Shown piece by piece: positions 22,313-33,655 of a stretch of DNA of 64,000 nt (its first letter is position 1; each line of letters begins with the position of its first letter). The stretch is from Neonectria sp. B-13 (taxonomy: Eukaryota; Ascomycota; Sordariomycetes; Hypocreales; Nectriaceae), in the NCBI GenBank assembly GCA_002682825.1, contig NOKP01000021.1:744001-808000 (forward strand), read 5' to 3'. The position numbers and the translations under genes are program-made. The notes below the pieces were generated by a model. That model was not told the origin of the DNA, made no database searches, and saw only the letters and a program-made list of their open reading frames with translations.

Positions 22313-25300
22313 ACGCTCATTTGTTTGTTGGTACGCAATAATTAAGATCGACACTTTCGACAGGGTGATTTGCATCTCTTGAATTTGATATTATCAATGG
22401 AATACCTCTCTATACAAGCTTGATCCTAAGCTGTCAAATAGCGGTTCTAGCTACATATAAAGCAGTCTCACCGCATCGTCCTGAAAGTTAAGTACACATA
22501 TATTCATCTGGTAAAACAAACATAACGCCAACTTGTATCCTTGCTTATTTCAAACACTGTGTTACGCAATACCTTCTTCTTTATTACCATCGTGCCCTGC
22601 CTGCACATTTAAGCAACATTGTTGAACGCGCTTAACCCAAACCCTTTCACGGGGGATCAGGGGCGAATACTCATCGGATGTTTAAGGAGTTTGGAGGTGA
22701 TTATGTCAAGGCTCAACGACTCTGTAGAAACGATTCAGAAATGAACAAATCTCTCATTAACTATATAAGCTGAGATACATCATGTCGCCGGTTTGTGGGC
22801 GAGGTGCCATGGCGAGACGACCTTCCGCCACACAGTCATGCATTATGCTACACGCAAGGGCCATGAGCTCAGATTGTTTGGCAGAGAAATTTCTGTCCAG
22901 TTCAGCAATATGCCCAGGCTTTGTAGCATAATTAACAACAACTTTAAAGCAAGGATATTTACACTAGAGACAATGTGACTATAGTGTGGGCAGAAGAAGC
23001 ATGACTTATATTAGCAATGGACAACAAATGATAATATATGTAAGAATACGGTGTTGAAACCAGACAAAACAGCAATCGTCTGAGCTGATGCACAAAATCT
23101 AGCTTACCCGCTATCGACATGCTTAATGTCTAACATAGTGTCTTGCATAAAGAACTACTTGTAGCTGGTGCTACGTTAGCAGAATTTCTCGGGTAGTTGG
23201 GGACTCCCGGTTCACCATAGACCCCTTGACCGTCGCAGCCGCAGCTATAATGAGGTGGGAGCTACTGACTGCCGTTCTTAAAGTGGTCTAACGCTCCAGC
23301 GCGTCGACGTGGATGATCTGGCACCTTAGTTCCGGGCGTCGGATGCCAAAACCCAGCGCCAACGTGAGAGCCATGTTGAGTGTGCGTATGAATCGTCATC
23401 ACAACTCGCTGCCACTTTCCATTTATTCCAATCAGAACCAAACCAAATTTGAAAGTTTTTGTATCTTCAGATGTCCCCCAAAGTCGCTAATCACGTTGGC
23501 GTACCCGGTTGATAGGCTGGCAGTGACGACCTCAAGATCATGGAAGCCTCTCTACCTTCGTCGGAGAAGTCCCCACGAGTCTCCTCGAAGTGTTGGAAGG
23601 CACTGCGGCTAGTGAAGCTGAACATATCAGAACCGACGATGTGGTGGTCCATCTTTGAACGTAATGTTTGGGAAACGGTTCAAGCCTTTGTAAAATTTGA
23701 ATATCTCTCGCTCTTCGTTTAAGAGCAATGTCTTATGAAGCTGAGTTATGAGAAAGAATCTGCAGGAAAGACAATATATTTTAGTGATGTCTCCAGGGCT
23801 CTCGCTGAACCGTGGCCGGCTGAAGCTTGGCTACATGTGCTCATTAAGTCAGCATGCTCAGGCCGCCCGGTTGCTACATAATGTCCCAGATTTCAAGTGT
23901 AATATAGAAGGTACATTCAAGCTCTCCGCGTGGTGCCTAGCCAAGGAGGTCCACACTTAATTGCTTTCTTAGATATTTCACTTGTTGCGTCCCAACTCAA
24001 TGCAGTAAATGTAGCTCAAGCCAACTTCAAACAGTTGTTATCAGCCCTACGGATCCCTCGGTGGCGTATATATCGATGCTTGAACCTCTCTACATTCCCA
24101 CACTCGCAGCACCAGTAATCCCATCGACAGTTTCTCACGGAAGTGAAGGTGGTTGAGCATCAGCTCTTGATTCGGAAAACGCCTTCTGCAACGAAGTAAG
24201 GGACATTCCAGTTTCTCTGAAAGCGACATCTCACCACAGGCTTTCGCGGGTCCGCTGCCACAACAAGAACGGATACACGTATTTAGGTATTGCTACGGAA
24301 CCAACGAATGGGCGTCAAATATCTCTACTTACGTGAACATCTGATAGCTCCTTAATGCACTTGACTGGATTGAAGATGTTCCAACGACTAACAGCTTTTC
24401 TCGAAACAAATCTTGACACATCGAGTTAACACAGTAAATTTCGGTGAATCATTCCAATGAAGTTGAGGGCCCAGAAATGGGAATTGGTAGGTCACTTGGC
24501 TACTCAGCGAAACGTGCTGAGCAGAGCCGGGTTGACGGGTCTGACGGGTCACTCGGCCGAAGTTGAGCTGGGAGCCAAAAGGCTAAAAGCGGCGACCTGT
24601 ACTGCTGACCCATGTGTCGATGGTCATGTAATATCTATCACGGAACCCTAAATGTAACCTAAATATCTCGTAGACTAAAGAGGGGCAATTTGAATACACA
24701 GTGAAATTTAGAAAGATCAAAGTCTGCCTTCGCATCTTAGTTTTCATTTCACACCCGTCTCTTGCCTCGTTCATTGATACTGAAGCCACAATGATACTGA
24801 ATGGATAGTAGATGCAGATATTGCCGCTGCTCCAAAAGTCTGCGTGTACCTCGGCTGAATTTCAGAAAATTTGCATAACCTGGACGGCCGATGCATATAG
24901 TAGATCTGTGTACAATAGCTTGAAGTCGCGGTAGACCCATTCAATGTAACCTGATGATCTTCGTCCCGAACGTAGACGTCATGTTTGTGGCTGGGCCCAT
25001 GAAGTGAGCCGATTGCTAATCAGGGACACGGAAAATAGCGCAAGGAGCAGCACTAACGCTTTTCGGATACGAAATGTTGTTGGCCAAGGTATTTTGTGTT
25101 GGTCGAGGTATGAAGTGTGATGGTTGAGGTGCAGTACGCGACCCACTTCGCAATCTCTAGTGAAAAGATGGACACAAAGTAGCGACGAACGAGCTCAACT
25201 CGTAGGTGTGTCAGTGCTGCACCTCAATATGCCAGCGGGCAATATTAGTCGAACACAGTACGATGTAGTTATGAGGTATGCTCATTCCATACCTGGAAAC

Positions 25301-26128
25301 ATGGCGATACCGCGTTTGAGCGGTGGGGATGAAACCGTCAATGCCGTATTACATCAACACTGCCACAATTTGCGGTGGCTGAGCCGAATCCTGCCAATCC
25401 CTCGGTAAATGAAACACTCCGCTATTTCCTTTTTGGAGTCTGTAGAGTCCCAATCAGTCCCTGGAAAGAAAAAAGCCTTTTGCTCTCAGATTACCCCGGG
25501 GCCAACGCCAAGCTACCCGATTCGTCACCTGCAACCTCGACGTTCGCAACAAGGCCCTACCATGGGATCGTCACTGCAAAACAGACAATGTAATTATGAC
25601 GTTCTAAAATAGTTGACTCGTGTATCCTAAGCCTTCTGTTTCACCGTTGAGACCGACATTCCAATGCCTCGATGCCGGTCGGTTCTCGGTTGGTGGCGTG
25701 GGGAATCCCTGTTCAGACAGGATACAAAAGTACTCAACTACTTAACACGATATCTCGTATCTCGTATCTCGTATGCTCACTTCGTTGGAGTGAATGCCAA
25801 GCTGCAAAGTCTGTCTTGGGTTAACAGTAATTGGACTTATCCATTAATCCCCTGCGGTTTCATGTGGATCAATCCACATACCCTAATTATCCAAGTATCA
25901 ATCCGAAATCCCTTCAACACAATGTCACAAATACGGGCTTCGACTGATCGCAAGACTGCGCTTGATCCAACTTATTCCGAGCGGGGGTGGCTGTGTTCTA
26001 TAAGAAATGAAGTGGCTATATACTGCATGTTCTCACAACTGTATTGCGAGGTTCCAAGTCCTCGGAGTCTTCGCCAAGCAATTTGAGCTTTCGAGAAATC
26101 CGGAGTCTGATCATCACGCTTTGCACAT
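22313..26128. other. Gene-poor interval
   Basis: About 3.8 kb without a recognisable gene. Frames are short (at most about 100 codons) and have no family motifs. A small triple repeat of ATCTCGT lies near 25750. No transposon open frame or terminal repeat was recognised. Confidence 0.4.
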
Positions 26129-28707
26129 ATGGATCCGGTTACTGGATTGGCTGGGGCCACTATTATATGCACAATATTAACGCAGTGGCTGTCCTCTCGC
26201 CAGTCTGAGCTCTGCTCTGAGACCGTTGGTTGGATACTATTGCCCATTTTGTTCAAGGGCCAGAGACGGTCAGAGGTCACGACAATTCCATTGGCAAATC
26301 CTTTTCACCGAACACAACATGCAACCTCACGATCAATGTGGATAGTTGCTGCAAGTATTACTATCTGCTGTTTCTGTAAAGCAGAAAGTGATATTGTTGT
26401 ATACTTGGTAAGTCGATCACGCTCGACAGGGAAGCTCTCTCAGTACTAACAATCAGCAGCCAATGTTGACTCCCCTGCTTCTGGTAGCTCAAAGGCATCT
26501 CGCACCCCAGTTTTATGATTCTGAAATCTCCGACTCTGGGCTTTTTTCACCTCTCGTCAAGACGGCGTGGGGCACAACCTTAGCTGCTTCATTCACCACT
26601 TTGACCTTATCAAACTGGGAGCTCCGAGGAACTGTCCTATCAGCTGTTGCAGTTGCCGCAATGCTAGTCTTCTACGTCGCTTTTCTACCCAGACCGATGA
26701 AGAGTTCCCGGCTTCTTTCCTTTATCAATGTCGACGAGGCCATTGCTCCTCTCACATTCCGCGTTGTGGTTACCTTGGTCTCTGCACTCTGTCTGCGCAC
26801 TGTCTTGGCCGATTTCCCTAGATGTGGCATTATCCCCACGCTGTCATTAGGCCTGGCGAAAGCTTTGACTTGGTATTTTACGACTCGAACAGTATGTGAG
26901 CGCTGCTATAACGAGATGATTCGAATGCTGACCGAATTTCTAGGCTCGATACACTTCTTGGTACATAATTACCATGATAGGGACGTTCAGTCTTCTATCC
27001 ACCCGCAATCCATTTATGCAACCTTCAGAAACCCAGGCTCTCGCGCACATCATAGCTTCCTTCCTTGCCCTTAGCCAGATTATCAGTATGCTTCCAAAAC
27101 AGGCGAAGGGTAGATTAATGCTTTGGGCATTTTCCCTCGTCTCTCTGGTCCCATATCTATTGAATTTATTTACCATACGGTTAGCGGAGTCTTCCGCGCC
27201 AAACTTTCACTCTCAACAACACCCGGTCGAAGCCCTAATGAATCACGCCAAGGCCGATTTCGAACGCTTATTACAAAGGCAATCTCAGAGCTATACAGCC
27301 GCTTATAACGAATATCGACGCAGATACGGCATAGAACCGCCACCTGGGTTTGAAAGCTGGTATGAGTTTGCAGTATCCCATAACTCAGTTATCATCGACG
27401 AATTCGATATGATATATGATGCGATATCACCGTTTTGGGCACTTAGTGGTGAAGAGGTCCTTGAAATAATGAATAATGCTCATACTACAAAAGACAGTGA
27501 GCTTTGGCTTTGCGTTTTCTCCGGCAAAAGCGCCGAGACTCACTGCCATCACCCCCGTCGCACTTTCGATAGACATGTCGAGCTCTTATTCAACAATCTA
27601 TCAGAATACCTTGGTGGGATACTCCCTGACATCAAGTTTCTTGTGAACCACTTGGACGAACCAAGGGTGCTGATTCCACCATTGCCAAGAGGAGGGAAAG
27701 TAATGAACAAGGGGCACTTCAACTTGACGAACATGTCACATCGGCCTGTATGGGACGCAGTCACAAAATTCTGTGCGCCACAGTCAGATAACGGAGTGGC
27801 TAAGGCTCAAGAAACAGTTGAAACCTTTGGACTGCCTTTTGTCACAGATCGAAGATTGGCTGTTGATCTATGTCAACATCCCGAGTACCGCTCCATGCAC
27901 GGCTTTGTAATGAGCCCTACTTCTTTCCGCTTGATTGAGGGATTAGTGCCGATACTCACAACGGGCTCCCCTTCAACCATGGGCGATATCCTATTTCCAA
28001 GCCCAGCCTACGTCGAGTCTGAGTTTCTCTATGATGACTCACATGATGTCGAATGGGATAAGAAGCGAAACAATATTTATTGGGTTGGTTCTACTACCGG
28101 TGGCTATACATCTGATGGCTGGCAATATCACCACCGGCAACGATTTGTGAAGCTGGCCCAGAACTTAGGACAACAGCAGCATTATTATCTAAGAGAAACT
28201 GATGATACGATCAAGGTGGTAAAGTCCTCGTTTTTGAACAGCAGGCTATTCGACGTTGCCTTTACTAGGATATTTCAGTGCCAAAGAAAGTCCTGCAGGG
28301 AACAGAGAGCCTACTTCAATACTAAGGCATGGGCAGACAAAGACCGAGCTCTCCGATCGCGACTAGTGTTCGACATTGACGGAAATGGCATTAGTGGTCG
28401 CTACTACAAACTGCTTGCTTCAAACTCTGTTCCTCTAAAGCAAACGATTTTCCGAGAATGGCATGATGAGCGGCTCATTCCATGGATTCATTACATCCCA
28501 GTTAGCCAAAGTATGGAGGAGGTTCCGGAGCTTGTGTTTCATCTTACATCAACTGAAGATGGACGAAGAACAGCCGAAGAGATTGCAAAGCAGGGGCGAA
28601 ACTGGTTTTCCAAAGCTTTTCGAGAAGTTGATCTGAGCATATATAATTACCGCCTATTACTAGAGCTAGCGAGACTTCAAAACCCCAAAAGGCAAGCAAG
28701 CTCTTGA
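26129..28707 (+). CDS. GT90 (CAP10/CAP59-like) glycosyltransferase
   Basis: Exons 26129-26407, 26460-26891 and 26944-28707 (introns of 52 and 52 nt) give 824 residues. The first roughly 340 residues are rich in membrane segments, and the luminal catalytic part follows. It carries the family marks PPPGFESWYEFA, YWVGSTTGG, HRQRFVKLAQ, DIDGNGISGRYY and a C-terminal WFSKAFREVDLSIYNYRLLL. The family includes the cryptococcal capsule proteins and xylosyltransferase-like enzymes. In ascomycetes the N-terminally membrane-rich form is widespread, usually of unknown acceptor, and placed in the Golgi/ER. The chain of exons is continuous and looks intact. Confidence 0.87.
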
Positions 28708-29395
28708 ATAACGTGTTGGCTTTAGTGAACTTCACTCAAACTATAAGTTTCGCAGGTGTTTGCAATGTCGCCCATTCAATCGAAGTGTTTTAATGTGAAG
28801 TGATGTATTTACTTTTCAATTCTAAGCTCAGTAAGGCTGTGAAAATTCTCAGCCAGCTTAGAGAACACCTCAACTAGCTGTAAAACAACAGCTGTCTCAT
28901 GTTCTAGTTCTAAGAGGTGCAGTGACATTGGGAAAGCTGGCTTCTTTAATCGGGGAGGCATTTTAAGACGAAGCAAAAGGTAGCAAAGTATTATTATGCA
29001 AGGTGCAATGAGCCTTTGGAGTTGAATAGCATATTGACGCCCAGCCCTTCAAGCCTTCACAAGGTTGAAGGCAGCTTCGATCACGCACTATTGGAACCCC
29101 GAATTTCCAAGGCATATTGTTTCGTGAACAGAAATGGCAAGTCAATTACATTCCAATCTTTGCCCATTAAACGTGATACGTACCACCGAACCGACACTTT
29201 ATCTCAGCCACCCTAACAACTAAGCCATACATGTGCTCAGCTGCTCCGTCCTTTTGCCAAGAATGTTGAATCAGGCCCACAAATTCAGTCTGTAAGAACA
29301 AGAGCAACAAGAGTTCAGATAAAACAGGAGCGGCTCGAGAATGAATCGGCGTATTATCGTTGAAGAGTAACTCCCTATAATAGACCGTCGAAGAC
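28708..29395. other. Convergent intergenic region
   Basis: About 690 bp between the end of the GT90 gene and the end of the transporter gene. Nothing recognised. Confidence 0.4.
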
Positions 29396-31384
29396 TTAAA
29401 AGACCATGCCCTTGGTTTGCTTCTTCTCAGCAACATTAATGTTCTTAATCAACAAGGCCCAGATGAACGACAGGGACATGATGCCAGTTCCAGCAGCAAG
29501 CATTCTGGTTTGGGCATATCCGTATGCCTTCTGGATACCCAGTCTCTCGGGGGTCCCTATCGCGTAGCTTAGCTGCGTGGGGAGGTCGACGTAAATCATG
29601 TCAATGTTCTCCATAGCTGACTCTGGGAGATACATCAGGAGGCCCTTCTTAAATGTGTTGGTCCAAATTGCACCAGAGATGGTGTTGCCGATAGCACCGC
29701 CAGTCGTGCCAACGACAAACAGCAAAGCAAGGACAGCAGCAACGTGCTGGTGGTCGACGGCAGCTAGCACCGCGAGCTGCTGGCAGATGATAAAGATGCT
29801 GCCACCAATAGCGATGAAGATCTGGCACATGACAATATACCCAACGTTCGGGCTGGGATTGCGGAAGTGAATCATCAAGCCAAGAGCAAAGATGTAAAGC
29901 GGCACACCACCGTACAAGAGCCACTTGAAGCGGCCGCTGTAGCGAATCGAGAAGCCGGTTATGATCAAAAGCACACCAGAGACGACGTTGAAAGTGTTGG
30001 AAATGTACCCAGCCTCAGCCACAGAGAGGTTATTGACCACCTGCAAGAAGGAAGTAAAGTAGAGAGCCCAGCAGTAGTAGGAAATCTGGTACGTTGCGTC
30101 AAGCAGGCATGCGCCGACAACAGTCCGATCCATCAGAAACTGGGCCTTGATGAATGGCTTGGGGGCTGTGTATGCCTCGTGCAGGCCAAAGGCGACGAGC
30201 ACGACAAATCCGACAACAATCATAGCAATGATATAACCTGACTTCCAGCCATTGGGAGCTGACTCGGCGAGAGTAAATGGAAGCAGGAACACGGTGAGTC
30301 CGGAGCCGAACAAGAAGACACCAAGCCCTATACAGCAAGTTAGTTTCCAGCAATGAGTGACTGTTGAAAAGACGGAGTCATTTACCATCGAACTCAATGG
30401 CATAGTGCCAAACACTCTGCAAGAAGGTCCTACCGCTGGGCTCTCTAGCCAGGAGTCCTGCATTCTCAGCCTTGCGAAGGTTAAGCTTCAGTAGGATAAA
30501 CAAGGGTGCGGCCACACAAGGGAAGATGATGGCAAAGCAGCCGAAACCCCATCGCCAGCTGACGTTTTCGTAGAACTCCTCAGCCGCTTTGGCTCCAGCG
30601 AATGCTGTGATCATATAAGGAGAGGACGTGAAAGCGTAAGCCAAAGCTCGGTTCTTCAATTTGGACGCATCGGCGGTGATGACGTCGACACAGTACGTCA
30701 TACCTCCGAATCCAACAGAGTAGAACACCTAATATCCCAGCGATTAGTACGTTCCGGTTCTTTACACTGGGTATCGGCTGTCTTACATAGGCGGCACAGA
30801 ATACGGGAAGATTGTGGCAGGTGGCCATAATGATCATGCCCAGAGTAGCGAAAAGCGTCATGATAGCAAAGCCTTCGGCTCGACCCCAGAGATCCAGGAT
30901 CTTAGCCAACGGGATATACACGGCAGCGGTCATAGCATTTGCGACAATGTAAATGACGGCCAACAGGGAGTGACTTTCGAAGTCGCTAGTGACAAAGGGG
31001 ATCAAGTTGTTCAAAATCGACGATTGCATTGCATTGACGAAGTAAAGCAACCAGATACTATCGAACAGGAACGATGTCAGCTGGAGGCGATAAGACACAC
31101 GCGCGCGTACAGCCCGTTGGGAAGGGAAGGGTGGCAGGAACATACAGGAAGAAGGCAGTGTAGAGCGACTTCTTGGACCAGGTCATAGTGACGGCCTCGA
31201 CATTCTGAACACCACGTTGGGCATCATCATCAACGTGATCTGATAGCTCTGGGTCATCGTTGGCTTTGGTTGCGGTGGCGGAGCCAGTGGCCAAATCCTT
31301 CTCTGCTTCGGTGATGGTATGAACCGCAACCTCGGTGGCCGGGTCGTTCTTGGACGTCCGCCGGAAGATCTGGGGGAGTCCCAT
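29396..31384 (-). CDS. MFS siderophore-iron transporter (SIT family)
   Basis: Exons 31384-31142, 31080-30787, 30728-30386 and 30327-29396 (introns of 61, 58 and 58 nt) give 603 residues. A hydrophilic N-terminus of about 70 residues precedes about 14 membrane segments. SIT-type signatures include LYFVNAMQSSILNNLIPFVTS (first exposed loop), VFYSVGFGGMTYCVDVITAD and FYENVSWRWGFG. The protein would take up ferric hydroxamate siderophores by proton symport at the plasma membrane. In A. fumigatus and relatives such transporters sit beside sidD/sidF/sidH, as here. It could carry fusarinine or coprogen-type chelates, and the exact ligand cannot be read. The gene is tail-to-tail with GT90 and shares orientation with the SidF-like gene, 984 bp apart. 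Confidence 0.88.
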
Positions 31385-32368
31385 GATTTCACTTTAGTTG
31401 ATGAATGATATAGACAAAGCTGAAGGTACAGAGAGCGTGATGAGATGGGAAAGCAAAGGGGAGGAGATCTTTATGCTTGAAAATAAGAATGACCCCCCCT
31501 GGCAACTAGTGCCTCTTCAGCTTGCAGTTCCACTCAACGTTGTCGACATGGTTCTTTTTGCAAGGGAGCATCTGATTAGATTAGATCAGTGAATGGCTTC
31601 ATTCTAGTGCCATGGTCATGCGCCGAGACGGTCTGGATCAAGTAGCGGCAGCCCGTTAGGACAAGCTGCTCCCGAGAATGGGAAGCTTGAGCAGTGTAGC
31701 ACCACTTGTGTGCCATCTGAATTACACTAGAGTGCCACTTGAGTGCTACTCGAGTGCCAAGATGCTACTCTTGAATGCCACGCAAATGCCAAGATGCTAT
31801 TCGACTGCCAAGATGCCCTTTGAAGCCCGCCAGTTCGCCGAGGTCGGCTGCATGTTACGTAACTAGTCCCACGCCCCGGTCGTGCGTCCTGAATTAAGCT
31901 GGCGGGGAGGTAAGCTGTTGGCTCTATATTGAGCTCCCGCCCTGTTGATTGGCGGACAAATGCCGCGTAAAGAAGAATTTTCATCTAATCTGATCGATTC
32001 AATTTGATGGATCCACATTGCTGGCCGGTGAGCCCACTCTCGCTGCAGTGGGAACAGCACGCATCTCCGAGAGCCTGGACCAGAACAATTAACCCTGAGT
32101 TTTAAGTTTAGGGACTAAGAGTTCATCAGGCGGCGTGGGGGAACTGCTTAGCCAACAGAGGTCTCGTGAATAGCAAATATCGCCGTCATGATGAAGCACA
32201 GCGAGTTAACAGGCCTCACATGGCCTCACTAGCTCCGTCAGTGGAGGTCATCCATCTGGGCCAAGAGAAAAAAGATTTAATGGGTTGGAACATGGTTATA
32301 CGTATCATCTATCTAACCGTGCATAACAGTAAACCGTACCGTCTCCCCATTCATTAGGTATCACCTCG
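31385..32368. other. Intergenic region upstream of the transporter
   Basis: Contains the transporter promoter. An AGATAG GATA core is present near 32312 (minus sense), and ATCTGATTAGATTAG near 31571 approaches but does not match the ATCWGATAA consensus. Short degenerate repeats lie at 31750-31820. Confidence 0.4.
31755..31820 (+). repeat. Degenerate short direct repeats
   Basis: TGCCAAGATGC occurs three times, starting at 31755, 31787 and 31806, within a run of related GAGTGCYA words. The spacing is uneven (32 and 19 nt), so this is a decayed simple repeat. It codes for nothing that I recognise. Confidence 0.55.
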
Positions 32369-33655
32369 TTACAGCTTCGGCTCAAACCCAAAGCTGGTAC
32401 CTGCGATACGCGGTAGAGCTTGGTCGAACGGACACAGCTGGAAGAAGCGCTCTCTCGAGCAGACGACGAGGTTGGCCCTCTTATGCGGCAAATCCATCCA
32501 CTTGGCCTGGTGCAGTCCAAACATGTACTCATACATTAGAATCTTCTCGTTGGACAGCCTCGGCTCGCCCACGACGTTCTCGGTGCGATGGTCGTCGAGA
32601 AAGACGAAGTGCTCCACACTGGGCCACCAGGCCATGACCCGATGGCGACCGCGGAACGAGTCGTCACCGACAAGCGCATGGCGGCCGCGATCGAAGTTGT
32701 CGGACGCGTAGTGCGCGCCCATCTTGTCCTCCTTGGCCCAGTAAATCTCAAAGTAGGCAAACGGTGTATCGTTGAAGCAGCCGAAGACAGCAAACGTATG
32801 GGGGTCCTCGTGCATCGCGCGGAGGTAGCCCCGGTGGTGCTCCAGGGTGCCGCTCTCCATCCAACCCTTGGCCACGCGGGGGTCGTTCTGCCATGTGTGG
32901 AAGAGGTCGAGGTGGACGGGGTTCTCGTAGTCCACCGCCATGAGCGAGAAGTGCTCGTCCAGAGTGGGAATGTACCGGCTGTAGACGAGGGTGCCCGGCG
33001 TGGGCTTCTCGCACCGTCGCGGGTGGCGCAGAAACGTGTCGCCCGTCGGCATCAAGGCGTATTCGAGGTGAGGGACGATGTTGGCAGATTTCCACGTGGG
33101 AAGCCAGATGGGCTGTGATCCCAGCGGCGAGGCGCATCCCTGCCAAAAGGCGCTGCGGAGGATCAGCACCTCGTCTTCCAACGGCACCGCGGCGTCGGCG
33201 GGGTGTTTGTGTTCGAGGGCCACCATGGACGACAGCAGCGACTTGGCCAGATGGCCAGCACCGGAGCCTTGTAGGCGAAGCCGGAAGGATTCCGCTTCGT
33301 TCTGGATGGTGAAGAAGGTGTACAGGAACAGCCACGCCTGAGCCACAGTCGGCAGCTCCTCACCCGGCCAGCTCATGGCCCAGACCGGGCTTCGTCGCGC
33401 AATCGCCCAAGGAGTGTTGTTGGCCTCATCGATGTTGTCGGCCTCGACGGGCGCCAGTTTGCTGAAGCGCACCTTGTCGTTGTGCAGAGGCTGGGGAAAT
33501 GCCGTGCCACCGGCAGAGTCGCTGGCTATTCGCAGCTGGTACGACTGACTGCCATTGACCACCTCGCCCGCACGCTCGAGGTAGTACGTTGTGAGATAGG
33601 GATGAGGGAGGCAGACCTTGATTGGCGCCGACTGTTGGAAGGGATCTGAAGCCAT
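32369..33655 (-). CDS. sidF: SidF-like N5-hydroxyornithine acyl-CoA transacylase
   Basis: One exon of 428 residues. The C-terminal half is the GNAT domain of hydroxamate siderophore enzymes (IucB/RhbD type), with HLDLFHTWQNDPRVAKGWMES, PFAYFEIYWAKEDKMGAHY and DDSFRGRHRVMAWWPS followed by VFLDDHRTENVVGEPR. Fungal members are SidF, which transfers anhydromevalonyl to N5-hydroxyornithine, and SidL, which transfers acetyl. Residence beside an enoyl-CoA hydratase and a SidD-type NRPS favours SidF. The C-terminus is PKL, a plausible type-1 peroxisomal signal, which agrees with the known peroxisomal location of SidF. The frame extends to a TTG at 33667, but the first ATG is at 33655. It is divergent from the SidH-like gene. 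Confidence 0.88.
   Translation of the reverse strand: MASDPFQQSAPIKVCLPHPYLTTYYLERAGEVVNGSQSYQLRIASDSAGGTAFPQPLHNDKVRFSKLAPVEADNIDEANNTPWAIARRSPVWAMSWPGEELPTVAQAWLFLYTFFTIQNEAESFRLRLQGSGAGHLAKSLLSSMVALEHKHPADAAVPLEDEVLILRSAFWQGCASPLGSQPIWLPTWKSANIVPHLEYALMPTGDTFLRHPRRCEKPTPGTLVYSRYIPTLDEHFSLMAVDYENPVHLDLFHTWQNDPRVAKGWMESGTLEHHRGYLRAMHEDPHTFAVFGCFNDTPFAYFEIYWAKEDKMGAHYASDNFDRGRHALVGDDSFRGRHRVMAWWPSVEHFVFLDDHRTENVVGEPRLSNEKILMYEYMFGLHQAKWMDLPHKRANLVVCSRERFFQLCPFDQALPRIAGTSFGFEPKL

Noticed and set aside
25740..25775. Triple ATCTCGT repeat as a possible regulatory array
   Set aside because: Too short and isolated to support any function.
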